From the NCBI RefSeq assembly GCF_011405655.1, contig NZ_AP022829.1:2465001-2529000 (forward strand): a stretch of DNA of 64,000 nucleotides, in the 5' to 3' direction. The translations under genes were made by a program, and so were the position numbers. The first letter of the stretch is position 1, and the number at the start of each line of letters is the position of its first letter. The DNA is from Adlercreutzia hattorii (lineage in GTDB: Bacteria; Actinomycetota; Coriobacteriia; Coriobacteriales; Eggerthellaceae). The notes below the pieces were generated by a model. The model was not told where the DNA came from. It did no database searches and saw nothing but the letters and a program-made list of their open reading frames with translations. Below are positions 59,890 to 64,000 of the stretch, piece after piece.

Positions 59890-60590
59890 AAGCCATGATC
59901 GTTTCCGACTTCGCCGTCCTGCGCAGCGCCATTCTTCAGCTGCTCGGCATCTGCGCCATCATTGCCCTGTTCATGGGGTACGCCATGGGCACCCTGGTGG
60001 GAGGCGCCGCCGCCATCGCCGCCATGCCGCCGTTCATGCTGCTGTTCTCCCTTGCCGCCACCGACGAGCAGAACGGATGGGAGCGCTTCCGGCTCACGCT
60101 GCCCCTCACTCGCCGCCAGGTGGTGTTCGGCCGCTACGCGAGCCTCGCGCTCGTCGCCATCGGCACGATCGTCTTTGCCTTAGCGCTGTCGTTTCTGCTT
60201 TTGGGCGTGATTTCCTGCATGCCCGCCGGCACACTGCCCGAGGGGCTGACGCCGGCCGAGAACCCGCCGGCCGCCCTCGTCGGAAGCGTGGTAGGCGCGG
60301 TGGGCGTCATCACGCTGGGCATGGCTGTCACGCTGCCGCTCGTTTTCCGCTTCGGCATGACCCGCGCCACTCGCTTCGTGCCCGTCGTCGTGGTGATTGC
60401 CATCGCCTGCGGCATCGGCTTTTTCGATGCCGGCATCCAGCCCACCGGCGTGCTCGCCGACCTTGTGCAGTGGCTCGACACCGGCAGCAACTACCTCTTC
60501 CTCGCCGCCGCCCTAGTGGCCGTCGTCGCCCTCATCTACGTGGCCAGCGCCTTCGTCGCCGCCAAGCTCTACGAGAAGCGCGAGTTCTAG
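59886..60590 (+). CDS. ABC-2 type permease
   Basis: A 234-residue protein with six membrane helices, typical of ABC-2 exporter subunits controlled by GntR (YtrA) repressors, with T-D-E-Q-N-G-W-E-R-F-R-L-T-L-P-L-T-R-R-Q-V-V-F-G-R-Y after the second helix. The start overlaps the ATPase stop by four bases. Such exporters respond to cell-wall stress in Firmicutes; the substrate here is unknown. Confidence 0.87.
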   Translation: MKAMIVSDFAVLRSAILQLLGICAIIALFMGYAMGTLVGGAAAIAAMPPFMLLFSLAATDEQNGWERFRLTLPLTRRQVVFGRYASLALVAIGTIVFALALSFLLLGVISCMPAGTLPEGLTPAENPPAALVGSVVGAVGVITLGMAVTLPLVFRFGMTRATRFVPVVVVIAIACGIGFFDAGIQPTGVLADLVQWLDTGSNYLFLAAALVAVVALIYVASAFVAAKLYEKREF

Positions 60591-60623
60591 CCCCTAAACC
60601 TCTTGGAAACCTTGTGAAGGCCT

Positions 60624-60680
60624 TGCTTTGGTCTGATTTCGGACTATACTAGCGAACTCGTTAGTCCGAAATCAGACCAA
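60624..60680 (+). promoter_or_regulatory. Promoter and 19-base palindrome of the MarR gene
   Basis: A perfect 19-base inverted repeat (60628-60646 with 60662-60680; each arm contains GGTCTGATTTCGGACTA or its complement) with a 15-base centre. It covers the -10 box TATACT (60645-60650); TTGCTT (60624-60629) is a possible -35. MarR binding and autorepression are inferred. Confidence 0.75.
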
Positions 60681-60705
60681 TCGCATTTTGAGGTACAGAA
60701 AGCCC

Positions 60706-61194
60706 ATGAACGCCGACAAGATCGCACGCAACGAAAACACCGCGCTCGACGAGAAAAGCCAAATCGTGGAGACAATCCGCGCCATCGATGATTTCTATCG
60801 CCAGGCTGACGAGCTGTATCGTCAAACCGCGTGGCGCATGGGACTCCCTGATTGCGCCTTCGATATCGTGTACGCGCTCGTCAACGAAGATGGCCTCACA
60901 CAGAAGCAGCTGTGCGAGCTCGGATTCTCTTCGAAGCAAACGGTGCACTCGTCTATCAAGCGCATGATCGACAAAGGCGTAGTCGAGCTGCGAGGAGACA
61001 CGCCCCGCACTCAACGCGTTTATCTGACTGGTTACGGGAGAAAGCAGTACGAAGCCCACATTCAAGCCGTACTGGCCGCCGAGCATGAAGCCGTCGCAAT
61101 CTTCACCGATGAAGAGCAGCGCCAACTTACCAGCGCCATGAAGCGCTACATCAACGCGCTGAACGAAAACCTCTCGACTCTCGCCTTCCACTAG
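60706..61194 (+). CDS. MarR-family regulator
   Basis: A 162-residue wHTH protein. The core reads L-P-D-C-A-F-D-I-V-Y-A-L-V-N-E-D-G-L-T-Q-K-Q-L-C-E-L-G-F-S-S-K-Q-T-V-H-S-S-I-K-R-M-I-D-K-G-V-V-E-L-R, followed by helices for dimerisation. The ATG at 60706 is 25 bases after the palindrome. The MATE transporter gene follows by 53 bases, so the protein probably represses this efflux pump. Confidence 0.9.
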   Translation: MNADKIARNENTALDEKSQIVETIRAIDDFYRQADELYRQTAWRMGLPDCAFDIVYALVNEDGLTQKQLCELGFSSKQTVHSSIKRMIDKGVVELRGDTPRTQRVYLTGYGRKQYEAHIQAVLAAEHEAVAIFTDEEQRQLTSAMKRYINALNENLSTLAFH

Positions 61195-61247
61195 AGACGC
61201 CCGCTTTCCTTGCTTGTTCTGCCCTCTTTTCTCCGAAAGGTTTTCCC

Positions 61248-62633
61248 ATGTCCGTGGATATGTCCAAGCATTTCTCCACCAGCGCCCTCATCCGGTTCAC
61301 GCTGCCCACCATCGCCATGATGATCTTCACCTCGTGCTACACCATCGTGGACGGGTTCTTTGTGTCGAACTATGCGGGCAAGACGGCGCTCGCCGCCGTG
61401 AACCTGATCTTCCCCGCCGTCATGATTTTGGCCTCCGTGGGCATGATGATCGGCACCGGGGGCAGTGCCCTTGTGGCCAAGACCTTGGGCGAGGGCGACC
61501 GGCCTCGGGCGCGGCGCCATTTCTCGTTGCTCATCATCTTCGCCTTCGTCGTGGGCTCGGTGCTCTCCCTTGGCGGCTGGTTCTTCATGGAGCCCACGGC
61601 CACCATGCTCGGCGCCACGCCGGGAAGCCAGATGCACCATGACGCCGCGCTTTACGGCCGCATGATGATGATCTCTCTGCCGTTCTTCATCTTGCAGTAC
61701 GCCTTCCAGAGCTTCTTCGTCACGGCGGGCAAGCCCAAGTACGGCTTTCTGGTCATTGTGGCGGCCGGCGTGGCGAACATCCTTCTGGACTTCCTGTTCG
61801 TCGGCGTGTTCGGCTGGAGGCTTCCCGGTGCGGCGCTCGCCACGAACATCGGTGAACTCATCGGCGGCGGCATTCCACTCGTCTACTTCGCCCGCAAGCG
61901 CTCGACGCACCTGTACTTCGTGCGGCCGCATCTGCGCTGGCCCGTCATCGGGAAGGCCTGCGCCAACGGCTCGTCGGAAATGGTCACCAACATCGCCATG
62001 AGCCTCGTGGGCATCCTATACAACTGGCAGCTTCTGCGCTTCATCGGCGAGGACGGCGTGGCGGCCTACGGCGTCATCATGTACACCGTGATGATCTTCT
62101 CGGCCGTGTTCATGGGCTACTCCGTGGGCACCTCCCCGCTCATGAGCTTCCAGTACGGCGCCCAGAACCATACTGAAATGCGCTCGCTTCTGTGGAAGAG
62201 CCTCGGGATCATCGGCGTGGCGAGCATCGTCATGTTCCTGCTCGGCCAGTGGCTCGCCGCACCCCTATCGGCCATCTTCGTCAGCTACGACGCGGCCCTG
62301 CTGGAGCTCACCGTGAGCGCCTACAAGCTGTACGCCCTGTGCTTTCTGTTCATGGGATTCGCCATGTACGCCTCGGCGTTCTTCACGGCGCTCAACAACG
62401 GGCTCGTCTCGGCGCTCATCTCGTTCCTGCGCACGCTCGTGTTCCAAGTGGCGGCGGTCATCGTGCTGCCGATGCTGTTCGGCATCGACGGCATCTGGCT
62501 CTCGGTCACGGTGGGCGACGGGCTCACCTGCCTGGTAGCCGCCACGTTCATGATCGCGCTTTCGGGCCGTTACGGCTACCGCAAAGGCGGCCTGAGCCCG
62601 AAGGCGAAAGCGAAGGCAGAAAACGGGGACTAG
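61248..62633 (+). CDS. MATE-family efflux transporter
   Basis: A 461-residue membrane protein with twelve helices in two six-helix halves; the first half starts L-P-T-I-A-M-M-I-F-T-S-C-Y-T-I-V-D-G-F-F-V-S and the second with K-A-C-A-N-G-S-S-E-M-V-T-N-I-A-M-S-L-V-G. It exports drugs or cationic metabolites by H+ or Na+ antiport. It is controlled in all likelihood by the preceding MarR protein. AAAGG lies seven bases before the ATG. Confidence 0.93.
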   Translation: MSVDMSKHFSTSALIRFTLPTIAMMIFTSCYTIVDGFFVSNYAGKTALAAVNLIFPAVMILASVGMMIGTGGSALVAKTLGEGDRPRARRHFSLLIIFAFVVGSVLSLGGWFFMEPTATMLGATPGSQMHHDAALYGRMMMISLPFFILQYAFQSFFVTAGKPKYGFLVIVAAGVANILLDFLFVGVFGWRLPGAALATNIGELIGGGIPLVYFARKRSTHLYFVRPHLRWPVIGKACANGSSEMVTNIAMSLVGILYNWQLLRFIGEDGVAAYGVIMYTVMIFSAVFMGYSVGTSPLMSFQYGAQNHTEMRSLLWKSLGIIGVASIVMFLLGQWLAAPLSAIFVSYDAALLELTVSAYKLYALCFLFMGFAMYASAFFTALNNGLVSALISFLRTLVFQVAAVIVLPMLFGIDGIWLSVTVGDGLTCLVAATFMIALSGRYGYRKGGLSPKAKAKAENGD

Positions 62634-62662
62634 GCCACGTTTTCTACATCGTAGTCAACTTA

Positions 62663-62742
62663 TCTGCATCATTTCGGCACCCCTTGATGCAGAAACCAAG
62701 TTTACTCGGGCGGGTGGGGGACGCAGCGCACCCTCACCCGCC
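62663..62742. repeat. Two small hairpins between convergent genes
   Basis: TCTGCATCA (62663-62671) pairs with TGATGCAGA (62685-62693), and GGCGGGTGGGGG (62709-62720) with the near complement at 62731-62742. They separate the MATE gene from the convergent FtsX-type gene and may help termination. Confidence 0.5.
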
Positions 62743-62764
62743 TTGCTTGATGTCGCAGCACCTC

Positions 62765-64000
62765 CTACACGGCGTCGGCGTGCAGGGCCTCTACCACGTT
62801 GTCGGCGCGGCAGCGGTGCATGCCGTAGGCCACCGACGCACCCACGGCGACCACGGTCATGGCGGCGGCCAGGGCCACGTAGCTCCAGGGCAGCGTGAAG
62901 GGCAGCCCCGTCATCGATCCGGAGATCACCTGCCACAGCAGGAAGGACACGAAAAGCGACAGCAGCACGCCGGGCACGAGGCCGCGGACGCACCAGGCGA
63001 CGCATTCCTCGGCCACCATAGCGCGGAACTGCCGGTTCGAGAGTCCCACCGACTTCATGACGGCGAACTCGCGGCGGCGCAGGATGAGGCTGTTGGTCAC
63101 CGTGTTGAACACGTTGGCCATGGCGATGAGCGCCAGAATCACCGCGAACAGCAGGCAGAACACGTTCACCACCGTGGCGATCATCTGGTTGGAGTCGCGC
63201 TGTTCGATGTAGTCGTTGAAGGAGTAGAACGCCAGCCCGTAGGGACTCTTGTCGTGGAAGTACGCGCTGCCGGCCGTCGCCAGCTCCTCGGCGAGCGCGC
63301 CGTGGTCGCCATCGGCGGAGTCGAAGTAGCCGTAGAAGATGGGGGCGTCATTGCCGAAACTCTGGTAAGCCGCCACAGACTCGGGCACGATGAGCTGCAG
63401 ACCCTCTCCGCGGGCGCTGGCGATAGCAGGCGCCTCCTCGGCCAGGGCGACAACCTCAACGGAGACCGTCTGCACCTCCGCCTCCTCGAGAGGGAACCAT
63501 TCGACCCCGTCGTCATCGCCTTCAAGGTAGGGTTGGAAGGCGAAGGCCTCAGAATTGCCCTCTCCGGACGTTGCGCCGACGCCGATGCCCGCCGCCGGCT
63601 CGCCGTGATAGGTCGCCGCCGTAAGGGCCTCCAACGTGCCCGGCTCGCGCAGCACGTTGAGCAGCTGGTAGACGCTGCCGTTGTTGCCGTAGCCTTGGGC
63701 CAAAGCGATGGCCCGCAGGTGAGCCGGATCGCGGAAGTCGGCGGGGTCAAGCCCCAAGCTCTTCGCGTAGTCGTCGAAGGCGGCGTCGTCGAGGTAGGCT
63801 ACCGACCCCACGGTGCCGACGCGGCCGTCGGCCATCTTGCCGCCCATGCCGTTCTCCTGATCGACGAGGGCCTCCCCTGCCATGGCCTCGGGCAGCATAG
63901 CGTACAGCCCCGTCCCCATTTTCCAACCCACAGGCTCGGCGCCGGCCACCTGGGAGAGATCGTGGAAGGCGCCGGCAAACACCTCGGCCTGGCGGGCGAA
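62765..64000 (-). CDS. FtsX/MacB-type ABC permease, partial
   Basis: 411 residues of the C-terminal part are present, with the frame open to the window edge. A large extracytoplasmic region is followed by three membrane helices (F-C-L-L-F-A-V-I-L-A-L-I-A-M-A-N-V-F-N-T-V-T-N-S and two later ones), with the FtsX signature L-R-R-R-E-F-A-V-M-K-S-V-G-L-S-N-R-Q-F between the first and second. Such permeases work with an ATPase of the MacB/LolD type in export or envelope stress. The N terminus and partner ATPase must lie beyond 64000. Confidence 0.88.
   Translation of the reverse strand, partial: FARQAEVFAGAFHDLSQVAGAEPVGWKMGTGLYAMLPEAMAGEALVDQENGMGGKMADGRVGTVGSVAYLDDAAFDDYAKSLGLDPADFRDPAHLRAIALAQGYGNNGSVYQLLNVLREPGTLEALTAATYHGEPAAGIGVGATSGEGNSEAFAFQPYLEGDDDGVEWFPLEEAEVQTVSVEVVALAEEAPAIASARGEGLQLIVPESVAAYQSFGNDAPIFYGYFDSADGDHGALAEELATAGSAYFHDKSPYGLAFYSFNDYIEQRDSNQMIATVVNVFCLLFAVILALIAMANVFNTVTNSLILRRREFAVMKSVGLSNRQFRAMVAEECVAWCVRGLVPGVLLSLFVSFLLWQVISGSMTGLPFTLPWSYVALAAAMTVVAVGASVAYGMHRCRADNVVEALHADAV

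Overview
The window is about 64 kb of GC-rich, gene-dense bacterial DNA that looks like an actinobacterial gut anaerobe of the Coriobacteriia, most likely family Eggerthellaceae (Eggerthella, Gordonibacter, Adlercreutzia and relatives). This rests on gene content: two DMSO-reductase-type molybdoenzyme operons, Tat-exported redox enzymes, 12-TM-type membrane-anchored LuxR regulators, a Tat-exported Old-Yellow-Enzyme-like flavoprotein, orphan TorD/NapG/NapH-like genes, a Feo ferrous-iron operon and a secretin-less Tad/Flp pilus locus. No ribosomal RNA, integrase, intact insertion sequence or CRISPR array was seen. The genus cannot be fixed by eye.

Layout. 1-3.1 kb: a structured non-coding block, a peptidoglycan-binding-domain protein, a polyprenyl diphosphate synthase and a RelE/ParE-type toxin-antitoxin pair. 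3.4-11.0 kb: a DMSO-reductase-family operon (dmsA-like, dmsB-like, torD-like chaperone, ferric-reductase-like membrane protein) preceded on the same strand by a response regulator and a sensor kinase with an extracytoplasmic CxxCH (haem c-type) sensor domain. A shared sequence motif lies upstream of both the kinase and the reductase. 11.2-14.0 kb: orphan sortase, tRNA-Leu, Ppx/GppA phosphatase, FtsB/DivIC-like protein. 14.0-18.1 kb: Feo operon with a DtxR/MntR-type regulator and two candidate metalloregulator operators. 18.2-20.2 kb: threonine synthase and a ModE/LysR-like wHTH protein.

20.1-30.3 kb: a single leftward Tad pilus operon (cpaB, tadZ/cpaE, tadA/cpaF, tadB, tadC, flp, a second pilin with no usual start codon, two TadE-like pseudopilins, a large TadG-like protein, then a secreted protein, a DUF192 protein and a zinc-ribbon protein). 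30.4-38.1 kb: tRNA-Val, an XRE-AbrB fusion regulator with an ABC exporter, AraC plus EamA transporter, a small inverted-repeat element, a pentapeptide-repeat protein, and a divergent EamA/LysR pair. 38.4-49 kb: a second molybdoenzyme operon (1048-residue catalytic subunit, DmsB-like, DmsC-like) divergent from a membrane LuxR regulator, followed by a second membrane LuxR regulator and an exported OYE-like flavoprotein. This arrangement resembles the inducible reductase/dehydroxylase loci of Eggerthellaceae. 49.4-57.1 kb: an orphan accessory cluster (unknown protein, TorD, NapG-like, NapH-like, a degenerate UvrD-like protein, and an oppositely oriented polyferredoxin) with no molybdoenzyme next to it. 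57.3-64 kb: a decayed ABC-F gene, GntR/ABC and MarR/MATE units, each with a palindromic operator, and a truncated FtsX-type permease running off the end.

The dominant theme is anaerobic respiration with exported molybdenum and flavin enzymes, each group carrying its own sensor or regulator, plus surface-attachment and iron-uptake functions.
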